This document shows positions 26,501-36,814 of a stretch of DNA of 64,000 nucleotides, in pieces. The notes beneath the pieces were generated by a model. The model worked only from the letters and a program-made list of their open reading frames with translations, did no database searches and was not told the origin of the DNA. How positions within the stretch are numbered: position 1 is the first letter of the stretch; the number at the start of each line of letters is the position of its first letter. A program made the translations under genes and the position numbers. The DNA comes from Humulus lupulus. Its lineage: Eukaryota > Streptophyta > Magnoliopsida > Rosales > Cannabaceae. The stretch lies in the NCBI RefSeq assembly GCF_963169125.1, contig NC_084793.1:96553071-96617070 (forward strand), given 5' to 3'.

Positions 26501-28280
26501 AATCAATGTCCTGGATGCAACCAGGTCCTAAACTTAGAAGTTGATTGAAATTGATTAATCGATGTTTTTCTTAAAAGCACGAGATATCAATAAAGAATTA
26601 ACGCGAACTAAGTTTTTCAAAATCAATATCCTGGAAATAACCAGGTACTAAACTTAGAAGTTGATTCAAATTGATTAATCGATGTTTTTCTTAAAAAGCA
26701 CGAGATATCAATAAAGAATTAACGCGAACTAAGTTTTTCAAAATCAATATCCTGGAAATAACCAGGTACTAAACTTAGAAGTTGATTCAAATTGATTAAT
26801 CGATGTTTTTCTTAAAAAGCACGAGATATCAATAAAGAATTAACGCGAACTAAGTTTCTCAAAATCAATCTCCTGGATTCTACCAGGTCCTAAACTTAGA
26901 AGTTGATTCAAATTGATTAATCGATGTTTTTCTTAAAAAGCACGAGATATCAATAAAGAATTAACGCGAACTAAGTTTCTCAAAATCAATGTCCTGGATA
27001 TAACCAGGTCCTAAACTTAGAAGTTGATTCAAATTAATTAATCGATGTTTTTCTTAAAAAGCACGAGATATCAATAAAGAATTAACGCGAACTAAGTTTC
27101 TCAAAATCAATGTCCTGGATGCAACCAGGTCCTAAACTTAGAAGTTGATTCAAATTGATTAATCGATGTTTTTCTTAAAAAGCACGAGATATCAATAAAG
27201 AATTAACGCGAACTAAGTTTTTCAAAATCAATATCCTGGAAATAACTAGGTCCTAAACTTAGAAGTTGATTTAAATTGATCAGTCGATGTCTTTCTTAGA
27301 AAGCACGAGATATTAATAAAAAAATTAATGCGAAGTAAGTTTTTCAAAATCAATGTCCTGGATGAAAACAGGTCCTAAACTTAGAAGTTGATTCAAATTG
27401 ATTAATCGATGTTTTACTTAAAAAGCACGAGATATCAATAAAGAATTAACGCGAATTAAGTTTCTCAAAATCAATATCCTGGAAATAACCAGGTCCTAAA
27501 CTTAGATGTTGATTCAAATTGATTAATCCATGTTTTTCTTAAAAAGCACGAGATATCAATAAAGAATTAATGCGAACTAAGTTTTTCAAAATCAATGTCC
27601 TGGATGCAACCAGGTCCTAAACTTAGAAGTGGATTCAAATTGATTAATCGATGTTTTTCTTAAAAAACACGAGATATCAATAAAGAATTAACGTGAACTA
27701 AGTTTTTCAAAATCAATATCCTGGAAATAACCAGGTCCTAAACTTAGAAGTTGATTCAAATTGATTAATTGATGTTTTTCTTAAAAAGCACGAGATATCA
27801 ATAAAGAATTAACGCGAACTAAGTTTCTCAAAATCAATGTCCTGGATGCAACCAGGTCCTAAACTTAGAAGTTGATTCAAATTGATTAATCGATGTTTTT
27901 CTTAAAAGCACGAGATATCAATAAAGAATTAACGCGAACTAAGTTTTTCAAAATCAATATCTTGGAAATAACCAGGTCCTAAACTTAGAAGTTGATTCAA
28001 ATTGATTAATCGATGTTTTTCTAAAAAAGCACGAGATATCAATAAAGAATTAACGCGAACTAAGTTTATCAAAATCAATATCCTGGAAATAACTAGGTCC
28101 TAAACTTAGAAGTTGATTCAAATTGATTAATCGATGTTTTTCTTAAAAAGCACGAGATATCAGTAAAGAATTAATGCGAACTAAGTTTTTCAAAATCAAT
28201 ATCCTGGAAATAACCAGGTCCTAAACTTAGAAGTTGATTCAAATTGATTAATCGATGTTTTTCTTAAAAAGCACGAGATA

Positions 28281-28285
28281 TCAAT
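28281..28285. repeat. Target site duplication, left (TCAAT)
   Basis: These five bases of the monomer motif GATATCAAT lie immediately before the TG of the LTR and are repeated exactly after its CA end. Removing the insert plus one TCAAT restores an ordinary monomer (GATATCAATAAAG), which proves insertion into a pre-existing array. A 5-bp duplication is the usual footprint of LTR-retrotransposon integrase. Confidence 0.95.
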
Positions 28286-28292
28286 TGTAACG
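28286..28292 (+). repeat. LTR 5' terminal inverted repeat TGTAACG
   Basis: This 7-bp LTR terminus starts with the canonical TG. It is the exact reverse complement of the last seven bases of the element. The next bases (TCTTGCATTTTCGGGT) remain loosely similar to the reverse complement of the 3' end (ACCCGAATTTTCAAG). Confidence 0.92.
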
Positions 28293-28920
28293 TCTTGCAT
28301 TTTCGGGTACCTTTAAACGACTCGGGTCGGGATTTTTCCCCCGGGTTAAGAATATTGTTTTAAATAATATTATATTTTGTTTGTAAGTATTCCATGAGTT
28401 ATTGCTAGCCAAAATATGAATTTTGTGATTTTAAAAGTCAAGATAAGACTTTCGGTCCTGGACCGACACAAAAACCCTGATCGGGTAAAAAATCTTGGAA
28501 AATAAAATGAAAAATCATGGCAATTATATTTTGGGCATAAAATACATTCATAAAAGTTAAAGTTTGGTCAAAAATAATAAACCTAAAAGAAAATGGAAAT
28601 TTTAGGGCATTTTGTGTTAAATGCCTAATTTTACCGAAATGGGGAATTTTATTCCATGAATGGACCTTAGGTTAAATTTTACTATGTGATTAATTAAATT
28701 AAATGTGAGAGAAATTTAATTTAATTAATTAATGTTAAGTTTGGTGATTAAAACTTAATAAGAGTGAAAAAAAAATGTGTCAAAAGCCAATTTGGACTTT
28801 TCTTCTTATGAAACCTTTATTAACCTTTAATAAAAAAAAAAATTAAAAAATAATGAAATGATCATATATGGCAAAGGGTGGCCAGCCATGTGGTGTTTTA
28901 GAGTGGTGTGAACCCAATTC

Positions 28921-28927
28921 TATAAAG
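28921..28927 (+). promoter_or_regulatory. Candidate TATA box of the LTR (TATAAAG)
   Basis: The sequence TATAAAG lies about 635 bp into the LTR and about 115 bp before a CT-rich leader segment (about 29041-29070). This spacing and order resemble U3-R organisation in plant LTRs. Other AT-rich TATA-like strings exist nearby (for example CATATATGG near 28863), so the choice rests on the downstream leader. Confidence 0.45.
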
Positions 28928-28949
28928 TTTAACTCCCATTTTAATTAAG

Positions 28950-29331
28950 AAGTCAAGTGGGCAAGTGGGTAGAAAAGCACTCAAGTGCTCTGTGATATTT
29001 TGAAGAGTTGTGTGAGCCATTCTAACCCCCAAATCCGACCACTCTCCCTCTCTCATTCACTCTCATCTGATTTTTTAAGACCATTCAAAGTGTTCTCTCA
29101 ATATTCAACCTCAAGAACACCAAGGAAAACTTGGAGGCTAAGTCCTGGTCTAGGAAGTATTTTCCCTAAGGTAAACCTTCACTAATCTAGGCTTTTGTAA
29201 AGTTTTAAGCTTAGAGTTTCAAATAGCTAATTAACTATGTTGTTGGGGGAAGTTGGTTAGGGTTTTTGAAAGGTTTTGGAGGAGCCAAAGCTAATAGGAA
29301 GGTCCAAACCTTAAGCAAGAACACCAAAGAG
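28950..29331 (+). other. Candidate R / untranslated leader region of the LTR
   Basis: Downstream of the TATA candidate lies a CT-rich stretch (CTCTCCCTCTCTCATTC around 29042-29058). It is followed by an A-rich segment with two possible 5' splice donors, AAG|GTAAAC at 29170/29171 and AGAG|GTAAAA at 29331/29332. A 66-codon open frame crosses 28985-29185, but it begins with GTG and has no recognisable domain, so I do not call it a gene. The transcription start is not visible from sequence alone. Confidence 0.3.
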
Positions 29332-30682
29332 GTAAAAAGTTTACTTTTGATGATTTTGGTTGTAGGGTTTTTAGTTTTAAGCATTATTTTGTATATCTAA
29401 TGCTTAAAGTTTCTTGTTGGTGATGTAATAAGGTTATGGTAGTTGTTTAATAATTTTTATGATGCATGTGTATTGATTTTTGAAAATGGGAACCAAAACC
29501 CCCAAGGGTTTTGTAGGATACCCTAAAACAAAACATGTTTTGAGCTGTGACTTCCAAGGGGTCAAGCAGCCACTGTATATTGGTTTTGTAAAATTTAATT
29601 GTACTGTGATGTTGTTGAGATTGAGTACATAAAATTGAGCTTTTGAAACACAAAAAAATGTTTAGAAATGAGTAAGTTATGCTATTTCAAAGTTGAGGTA
29701 AAAAAAACTGTTTTTTCGTATTCTTATTTTCGGAACCAAGTTTGGACAGCCACTGTATAGGGAAAATGAACCCAGTTTTTTCTAAAAATTTTGTGGACAT
29801 ATTACTGGCATAACCTATTATTCCACTGTAAAATTTGGTAAGAAAATATTGAACGGTTTGAAAGTTATTAACTGTCAAAGTTTGGAAAAAATAAGGACTT
29901 GAAAATAAGGTCATTTTTACCTCATTGTTGGAAAATGATTTCACCAATCAAAAATGCTCACTTTGACCTAAGATTTTACAAAGGCCTAAATGGCATAACA
30001 AAAATGGAATTGGGAAATTTTGGTAACAATTGGGTAAGTAAATTTCAAGTTATGAACTAACGAAGTATGTAGTTAAAAATGTGAAAAATAGGTTTTTCAC
30101 ACTTAGTGTAAAAATGAGATTTTGGAACATAAGGTAAAAAGTAAAATTTTGCTTATTTCAAGATATAAAATGGTAAGTCTTGAAATCATATTTTCACTAA
30201 AATTTACCCTTTGAGTTTAAATGAATTATTTTTATTAAAGAGTTTTTATTCTTTCTAAAAATAAGAGATTTAATTTATTAATAGTTAATAAATTAAAAGA
30301 GGGTTTAAAACCCTATATTTTGAGAAAATAATTAAATGAATGATTTTTCTAGTAAGTAAAATTGATTAATTTCTTTTAGAAAATTAATTAGTCAATATGA
30401 GAAATTTATAACGGTTTTCCTAATTAAGACAAATTAGGCAATTTTCTTAAAACGGTTTTTAGATATTAAAACCTTAAGAAAAATAAAAGGAAAATTTAAA
30501 GAGTTTATTTTCTTTAAAAATAATTAAGGAATTTATTTGTATTTTCTGGATATAATACCGGCTAAAATCTTACATATTTTAACCGACTAGTCGAAAGTGC
30601 GGGTTAATAGCGATACCTTGAAAGAGTAAGATTTTTAGCGGGTTGTGGGGAAATACCATTGTGATACCCGAGCCTAGGTATC

Positions 30683-30702
30683 GAGACCTTAGGATAGGTC
30701 TC
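30683..30702. repeat. LTR inverted repeat 1 (GAGACCT-N6-AGGTCTC)
   Basis: This is a perfect 7-bp inverted repeat with a 6-bp loop (TAGGAT). It sits in a GC-richer part of the LTR and is followed two bases later by a second palindromic unit that shares the GAGAC/GTCTC arms. It could be a protein-binding dyad or an RNA hairpin; no function is assigned. Confidence 0.75.
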
Positions 30703-30704
30703 CC

Positions 30705-30726
30705 CGAGACTTAGGGTTTAGTCTCG
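30705..30726. repeat. LTR inverted repeat 2 (CGAGACT-N8-AGTCTCG)
   Basis: This is a perfect 7-bp inverted repeat with an 8-bp loop (TAGGGTTT), directly downstream of inverted repeat 1. The two units share the GAGAC core, so alternative pairing between them is possible. Confidence 0.75.
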
Positions 30727-31170
30727 AATATTTTGTATAACTTTCCTTAATAGGTTTAAAACCCAAATAAGGATTATAAATCCTTACAAATGACTTTTAT
30801 TAAAATGACCAAACTGCCCAAAATAATAATAACGAATTATTAGTGCCATAATTAATCCGAGTATACTGTATGGATAACTACAGTATTGGCTAAGCGTAAC
30901 TGGACTGAACGTTGGAGGGTGAAAACTTGCTGAGCGCTAAGGACTCCAAGTAAGTCAACTTATATTGTATGGCTGCAACATGAAATGATTATTGTCTTGT
31001 ATGTTAGTATAGGGATACATGCACATATATAGGCTGTCATAGAAAGTTGCTTGGAGACGTTAGTCTAGTGAGTGCTGATTTAGAAAATATGAACGGTAGA
31101 AGTCCGTCATATCCTAGACGGTTGATCCCCGTCACACTGCTTGATTTTATTTATGTCCGGTTCATTACCG

Positions 31171-31396
31171 AGACGAGTGGCCATGAGATGAGGATAAGCT
31201 GGTTAAACCTAGGGGCGCCAAGATAAATGGGACCTAGGGGCCCTCATGCTTACTTAATCATTGGACGGTTAGAATCCGAGCAAGTGCTCTGATAAGTTAT
31301 TCTCGGATAGCAGCCGTGAATATTGGCCATTCCGTGAGAGTGCCTAGAGATACTAGGGGTTGCCAAGATAGAGTGAGGTTGAACACCCTAGGGGCA
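31171..31396 (+). repeat. Degenerate ~145-bp duplication in the LTR
   Basis: Two diverged segments share TGGCCAT (31178 and 31324), CTAGGGG-N2-GCCAAGATA (near 31209 and 31353) and a trailing CCTAGGGGC (31233 and 31387), in the same order at 144-154 bp spacing. The divergence indicates an old duplication internal to the LTR, predating the insertion of this copy. Confidence 0.6.
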
Positions 31397-31634
31397 GCTG
31401 CTCACCAGCACCACTGATTAACATAGAAGTCTCCATAAAATCGTGTAAATTGGATTACACTCTTGAATATGTAGCGATGCCCTAGGTAACACGATAGTTA
31501 CCCTTGATGAGAATATTTATTGGCTAGATCTTAGTGTGGGGACTCAGTTCTCTTTTACAGATTAGCAATTATGTTGGAGGGCGCGTTACGCATGAATTGT
31601 TGGAAATTGTCGAGCGTTGGTCTCGAATTATTTG

Positions 31635-31678
31635 GTGATATAATATATCTGCTTGCTCTGGGATTTTCTGAGTGCAGG
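31635..31678 (+). repeat. 44-bp direct repeat in LTR, copy 1
   Basis: The copy begins GTGATATAATATATCTGCTT and ends TTTTCTGAGTGCAGG. It recurs at 31705-31748 with one difference (GCTTGCTCTG here, GCTTGTTCTG there), at an offset of 70 bp. It is a recent-looking tandem duplication in the 3' part of the LTR. Confidence 0.93.
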
Positions 31679-31704
31679 GATATAATTGTTGGTAAGATAT
31701 AGTT

Positions 31705-31748
31705 GTGATATAATATATCTGCTTGTTCTGGGATTTTCTGAGTGCAGG
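31705..31748 (+). repeat. 44-bp direct repeat in LTR, copy 2
   Basis: This is the second copy of the 44-bp repeat. It differs from the first by a single C-to-T change near its middle. It lies in the segment upstream of the candidate splice acceptor and LTR 3' end. Confidence 0.93.
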
Positions 31749-32213
31749 ATTTTTATCTAGTTACGAATTAATTTATCATTGGTTATCAGGCATGACCATA
31801 AGTTTGCCAGGACGCTTTAGCGTTCTTGAAATTGATTGTTTAGGGTCCGGATGGGTCTGGAACCCTAATTCTCTACATGCTTTGTTTGAAAGTTGATCTT
31901 ACTAAGCGTTTTCGCTTACCTAGTTGTTTCATGTTGTAGGTAAGTGCAAGGGCAAGGCAGAGCAGTGAGCGCTGGAGTCTTCCTTGCAAATGTACATGTG
32001 GACCGACCTTTTGGGAAGCCTTTTTATTTTTGGAAATGTTGTGTAATTTTCCTAAACTAGGCTCACTCTAATCTTTGTAAAACATGTTTGTAACTAAATG
32101 TTAAGTATGGCCATACGACTTTTTTAAAAAAAAAATTTCTATGGGTTTTTGAGACATTTTGTTAAATGAAAACATTTATATTTCCGCATTTATCGAGTCT
32201 TGAAAATTCGGGT

Positions 32214-32220
32214 CGTTACA
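32214..32220 (+). repeat. LTR 3' terminal inverted repeat CGTTACA
   Basis: This is the last seven bases of the LTR. It ends in canonical CA and is the exact reverse complement of the 5' terminus. The preceding GAAAATTCGGGT is like the termini of large plant Ty3/Gypsy LTRs, by recollection rather than comparison. Confidence 0.92.
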
Positions 32221-32225
32221 TCAAT
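32221..32225. repeat. Target site duplication, right (TCAAT)
   Basis: This is an exact copy of 28281-28285, and the satellite monomer resumes here with TCAATAAAGAATTTACGCG. The perfect duplication with no decay indicates that the insertion boundaries are intact. Confidence 0.95.
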
Positions 32226-32940
32226 AAAGAATTTACGCGAACTAAGTCTCTCAAAATCAATGTCCTGGATGCAACCAAGTCCTAAACATAGAAGTTGATT
32301 CAAATTGATTAATCGATGTTTTTCTTAAAAGCACGAGATATCAATAAAGAATTAACGCGAACTAAGTTTTTCAAAATCAATGTCCAGGATGCAACCAGGT
32401 CCTAAACTTAGAAGTGGATTCAAATTGATTAATTGATGTTTTTCTTAAAAAACACGAGATATCAATAAAGAATTAACGTGAACTAAGTTTTTCAAAATCA
32501 ATATCCTGGAAATAACCAGGTCCTAAACTTAGAAGTTGATTCAAATTGATTAATCGATGTTTTTCTTAAAAAGCACGAGATATCAATAAAGAATTAACGC
32601 GAACTAAGTTTATCAAAATCAATGTCCTGGATGCAACCAGGTCCTAAACTTAGAAGTTGATTCAAATTGATTAATCGATGTTTTTCTTAAAAAGCACGAG
32701 ATATCAATAAATAATTAACGCGATAAAGTTTATCAAAATCAATGTCCTGGATATAACCAGGTCCTAAACTTAGAAGTTGATTCAAATTGATTAATCGATG
32801 TTTTTCTTAAAAAGCACGAGATATCAATAAATAATTAACGCGATAAAGTTTATCAAAATCAATGTCCTGGATGCAACCAGTTCCTAAACTTAGAAGTTGA
32901 TTCAAATTGATTAATCGATGTTTTTCTTAAAAAGCACGAG

Positions 32941-35900
32941 ATATCAATAAAGAATTAACGCGAACTAAGTTTCTCAAAATCAATGTCCTGGATATAACCA
33001 GGTCCTAAACTTAGAAGTTGATTCAAATTGATTAATCGATGTTTTTCTTAAAAAGCACGAGATATCAATAAAGAATTAACGCGAACTAAGTTTTTCAAAA
33101 TCAATATCCTGGAAATAACCAGGTCCTAAACTTAGAAGTTGATTCAAATTGATTAATCGATGTTTTTCTTAAAAAGCACGAGATATCAATAAAGAATTAA
33201 CGCGAAATAAGTTTTTCAAAATCAATATCCTGGAAATAACTAGGTCCTAAACTTAGAAGTTGATTTAAATTGATCAGTCGATGTCTTTCTTAAAAAACAC
33301 GAGATATTAATAAAGAATTAACGTGAACTAAGTTTTTCAAAATCAATATCCTGGAAATAACCAGGTCCTAAACTTAGAAGTTGATTCAAATTTATTAATC
33401 CATGTTTTTCTTAAAAAGCACGAGATATCAATAAAGAATTAATGCGAACTAAGTTTTTCAAAATCAATGTCCTGGATGCAACCAGGTCCTAAACTTAGAA
33501 GTGGATTCAAATTGATTAATCGATGTTTTTCTTAAAAAACACGAGATATCAATAAAGAATTAACGTGAACTAAGTTTTTCAAAATCAATATCCTGGAAAT
33601 AACCAGGTCCTAAACTTAGAAGTTGATTCAAATTGATTAATTGATGTTTTTCTTAAAAAGCACGAGATATCAATAAAGAATTAACGCGAACTAAGTTTCT
33701 CAAAATCAATGTCCTGGACATAACAAGGTCCTAAACTTAGAAGTTGATTCAAATTGATTAATCGATGTTTTTCTTAAAAAGCACAAGATATCTATAAAGA
33801 ATTAACGCGAACTAAGTTTTTCAAAATCAATATCCTGGAAATAACCAGGACCTAAACTTAGAAGTTGATTCAAATTGATTAATCGATGTTTTTCTTAAAA
33901 AGCACGAGATATCAATAAAGAATTAACTCGAAATAAGTTTTTCAAAATCAATATCCTGGAAATAACAAGGTCCTAAACTTAGAAGTTTATTCAAATTGAT
34001 TAATTAATGTTTTTCTTGAAAAACACGAGATAACAATAAAGAATTAACGTGAACTAAGCTTTTCAAAATCAATATCCTGGAAATAACCAGGTCCTAAACT
34101 TAGAAGTTGATTCAAATTGATTAATTGATGTTTTTCTTAAAAAACATGAGATATCAATAAAGAATTAACGTGAACTAAGCTTTTCAAAATCAATATCCTG
34201 GAAATAACCAGGTCCTAAACTTAGAAGTTGATTCAAATTGATAAATCGATGTTTTTCTTAAAAAGCACGAGATAACGATAAAGAATTAACGCGAAATAAG
34301 TTTTTCAAAATCAATATCCTGGAAATAAGTAGGTCCTAAACTTAGAAGTTGATTTAAATTGATCAGTCGATGTCTTTCTTAAAAAGCACGAGATATTAAT
34401 AAAAAAATTAATGCGAACTAAGTTTTTGAAAATCAATGTCCTGGATGAAACCAGGTCCTAAACTTAGAAGTTGATTCAAATTGATTAATCGATGTTTTTC
34501 TTAAAAAGCACGAGATATCAATAAAGAATAAATGCGAACTAAGTTTTTCAAAATCAATGTCCTGGATGCAACCAGGTCCTAAACTTAGAAGTTGATTCAA
34601 ATTGATTAATCGATGTTTTTCTTAAAAAGCACGAGATATCAATAAAGAATTAACTCGAACTAAGTTTCTCAAAATCAATGCCCTGGATGCAACCAGGTCC
34701 TAAACTTAGAAGTTGATTCCAATTGATTAATCGATGTTTTTCTTAAAAAGCACGAGATATCAATAAAGAATTAACGCGAACTAAGTTTTTCAATATCAAT
34801 ATCCTGGAAATAACCAGGTCCTAAACTTAGAAGTTGATTCAAATTGATTAATCGATGTTTTTCTTAAAAAGCACGAGATATCAATAAAGAATTAACTCGA
34901 AATAAGTTTTTCAAAATCAATATCCTGGAAATAACTAAGTCCTAAACTTAGAAGTTGATTGAAATGGATCAGTCGATGTCTTTCTTAAAAAGAAAAAGAT
35001 ATTAATAAAAAATATAATCCGAACTAAGTTTTTCAAAATCAATGTCCTCGATGAAACCAGGTCCTAAACTTAGAAGTTGATTCAAATTGATTAACAGATG
35101 ATTTTCTTAAAAAGCATGAGATATCAATAAAGAATTAACGCGAACTAAGTTTCTCAAAATCTATATCTTGGAAATAACCAGGTCCTAAACTTAGATGTTT
35201 ATTCAAATTGATTAATTGAAGTTTTTCTTAAAAAGCACGAGATATCAATAAAGAATTAACGTGAACTAAGTTTTTAAAAACCAATATCTTGGAAATAACC
35301 AGGTCGTAAACTTAGAAGTTGATTCAAATTGATTAATCGATGTTTTTCTTAAAAAGCACGAGATATCCATAAAGAATTAACGCGAACTAAGTTTCTCAAA
35401 ATCAATGTCCTGGATGCAACCAGGTCCTAAACTTAGAAGTCGATTCAAATTGATTAATCGATGTTTTTCTTAAAAGCACGAGATATCAATAAAGAATTAA
35501 CGCGAACTAAGTTTTTCAAAATCAATATCCTGTAAATAACCAGGTCCTAAACTTAGAAGTTGATTCAAATTGATTAATCTATGTTTTTCTTAAAAATCAC
35601 GAGATATCAATAAAGAATTAACGAGAACTAAGTTTTTCAAAATCAATATCCTGGAAATAACTAGGTCCTAAACTTAGAAGTTGATTTAAATTGATCAGTC
35701 GATGTCTTTCTTAAAAAACACGAGATATCAATAATGAATTAACGTGAACTAAGTTTTTCAAAATCAATATCCTGGAAATAACCAGGTCCTAAACTTAGAA
35801 GTTGATTCAAATTGATTAATCCATGTTTTTCTTAAAAAGCACGAGATATCAATAAAGAATAAATGCGAACTAAGTTTTTCAAAATCAATGTCTTGGATGC

Positions 35901-36814
35901 AACCAAGTCCTAAACTTAGAAGTTGATTCAAATTGATTAATCGATGTTTTTCTTAAAAAGCACGAGATATCAATAAAGAATTAACGTGAACTAAGTTTTT
36001 AAAAATCAATATCTTGGAAATAACCAGGTCCTAAACATAGAAGTTGATTCAAATTGATTAATCGATGTTTTTCTTAAAAAGCACGAGATATCAATAAAGA
36101 ATTAACGCGAACTAAGTTTATCAATATCAATGTCCTGGATGCAACCAGATCCTAAACTTAGAAGTTGATTCAAATTGATTAATCGATGTTTTTCTTAAAA
36201 AGCACGAGATATCAATAAAGAATTAACGCGAACTAAGTTTTTCAAAATCAATATCCTGGAAATAACCAGGTCCTAAACTTAGAAGTTGATTCAAATTGAT
36301 TAATCGATGTTTTTCTTAAAAAGCACGAGATATCAATAAATAATTAACTCGAAATAAGTTTTTCAAAATCAATATCCTGGAAATAACTAGGTCCTAAACT
36401 TAGAAGTTTATTTAAATTGATCAGTCGATGTCTTTCTTAAAAAGCATGGGATATTAATAAAAAAATTAATGCGAACTAAGTTTTTCAAAATCAATGTCCT
36501 GGATGAAACCAGGTCCTAAACTTAGAAGTTGATTCAAATTGATTAATCGATGTTTTTCTTAAAAAGCACGAGATATCAATAAAGAATTAACGTGAACTAA
36601 GTTTTTAAAAATCAATATCTTGGAAATAACCAGGTCCTAAACATAGAAGTTGATTCAAATTGATTAATCGATGTTTTTCTTAAAAAGCACGAGATATCAA
36701 TAAAGAATTAACGCGAACTAAGTTTATCAATATCAATGTCCTGGATGCAACCAGATCCTAGACTCAGAAGTTGATTCAAATTGATTAATCGATGTTTTTC
36801 TTAAAAAGCACGAG
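32941..36814 (+). repeat. Tandem segmental duplication, 32-mer copy 1 (3874 bp)
   Basis: Rare markers recur at an offset of exactly 3874 bp: TCCTGGACATAACAAGG near 33712 and 37586, AAAAAGAAAAAGATATT near 34988 and 38862, and CCAGATCCTAGACTCAG at 36751 and 40625. The constant offset means no net indel across 3.9 kb. One substitution noticed is GATAAATCGAT near 34240 against GATTAATCGAT in copy 2. Edges are uncertain to about one monomer. This is a very recent tandem duplication. Confidence 0.9.

Larger units (their letters stand above)
1..28285 (+). repeat. Left satellite array, 121-bp monomer
   Basis: This is an uninterrupted head-to-tail array. The motif GATATCAATAAAG recurs every 121 bp (for example at 231, 352 and 473), or every 120 bp where CTTAAAAAGCACG is shortened to CTTAAAAGCACG. 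All monomers run in the same orientation, and I saw no inversion or foreign insertion before 28286. Subfamilies differ mainly in the six bases between CCTGG and CCAGG (ATGCAA, ATATAA, AAATAA, ATTCTA) and in linked changes elsewhere. Variants recur in fixed order, giving higher-order repeats of about 6, 7, 15, 16 and 36 monomers. The last 1-2 kb resembles the right-hand array more than the rest does; for example, a GATGTTTTACTTAAAAAG monomer near 27411 is shared with 41393. The role is unknown; heterochromatic or pericentromeric DNA is an inference. There is no gene anywhere in this stretch. Confidence 0.98.
29332..31939 (+). other. Possible LTR-contained leader intron
   Basis: A plant-like donor (AGAG|GTAAAA) at 29331/29332 and a pyrimidine-containing acceptor (TTGTTTCATGTTGTAG|GTAAG) ending at 31939 would bound a 2.6 kb AT-rich intron. 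The sequence immediately after the acceptor (GTAAGTGCAAGGGCAAGG) is itself donor-like. This is a hypothesis from splice motifs only. The alternative is ordinary U3/R/U5 sequence with chance matches. Confidence 0.2.
28286..32220 (+). mobile_element. Solo LTR, Ty3/Gypsy-like (3935 bp)
   Basis: This is the only non-satellite sequence in the window. It begins TGTAACG, ends with the exact inverse CGTTACA, and is flanked by a TCAAT duplication. Its ends do not form long direct repeats of each other. I see no gag, protease, reverse transcriptase, integrase or chromodomain reading frame, primer-binding site or polypurine tract, so it is a single LTR rather than a complete element. A solo LTR forms when the two LTRs of an integrated copy recombine. 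The length and the terminal layout (CGGGT-rich ends, long AT-rich middle, TATA box followed by a CT-rich leader) resemble large plant chromovirus LTRs of the Tekay/Del type; that lineage call is from memory and is inference. Orientation is taken from the TATA box and leader. The interior is AT-rich to about 30540 and more GC-balanced from 30540 to 32000. A 13-bp direct repeat, CAGCCACTGTATA, occurs at 29567 and 29747. The three longer ORFs inside start with GTG or TTG and have no recognisable domain. Confidence 0.88.

Noticed and set aside
28985..29185. Plus-strand open frame of 66 codons in the LTR
   Set aside because: It starts with GTG, has no ATG or recognisable domain, and lies in the likely untranslated leader.
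29447..29947. Two minus-strand open frames of 68 and 86 codons in the LTR
   Set aside because: Both begin with TTG, are antisense to the inferred LTR orientation, and show no retrotransposon or host protein motif. They are chance frames in AT-rich DNA.
28286..32220. Complete LTR retrotransposon or short non-autonomous element
   Set aside because: No internal long direct repeat marks two LTRs, and no primer-binding site, polypurine tract or protein domain is visible. The TSD lies directly at the ends of one LTR-like unit.
28286..32220. tRNA, rRNA or snRNA genes
   Set aside because: No cloverleaf with A and B boxes and no rRNA-like conserved stretch was seen in the only unique sequence.
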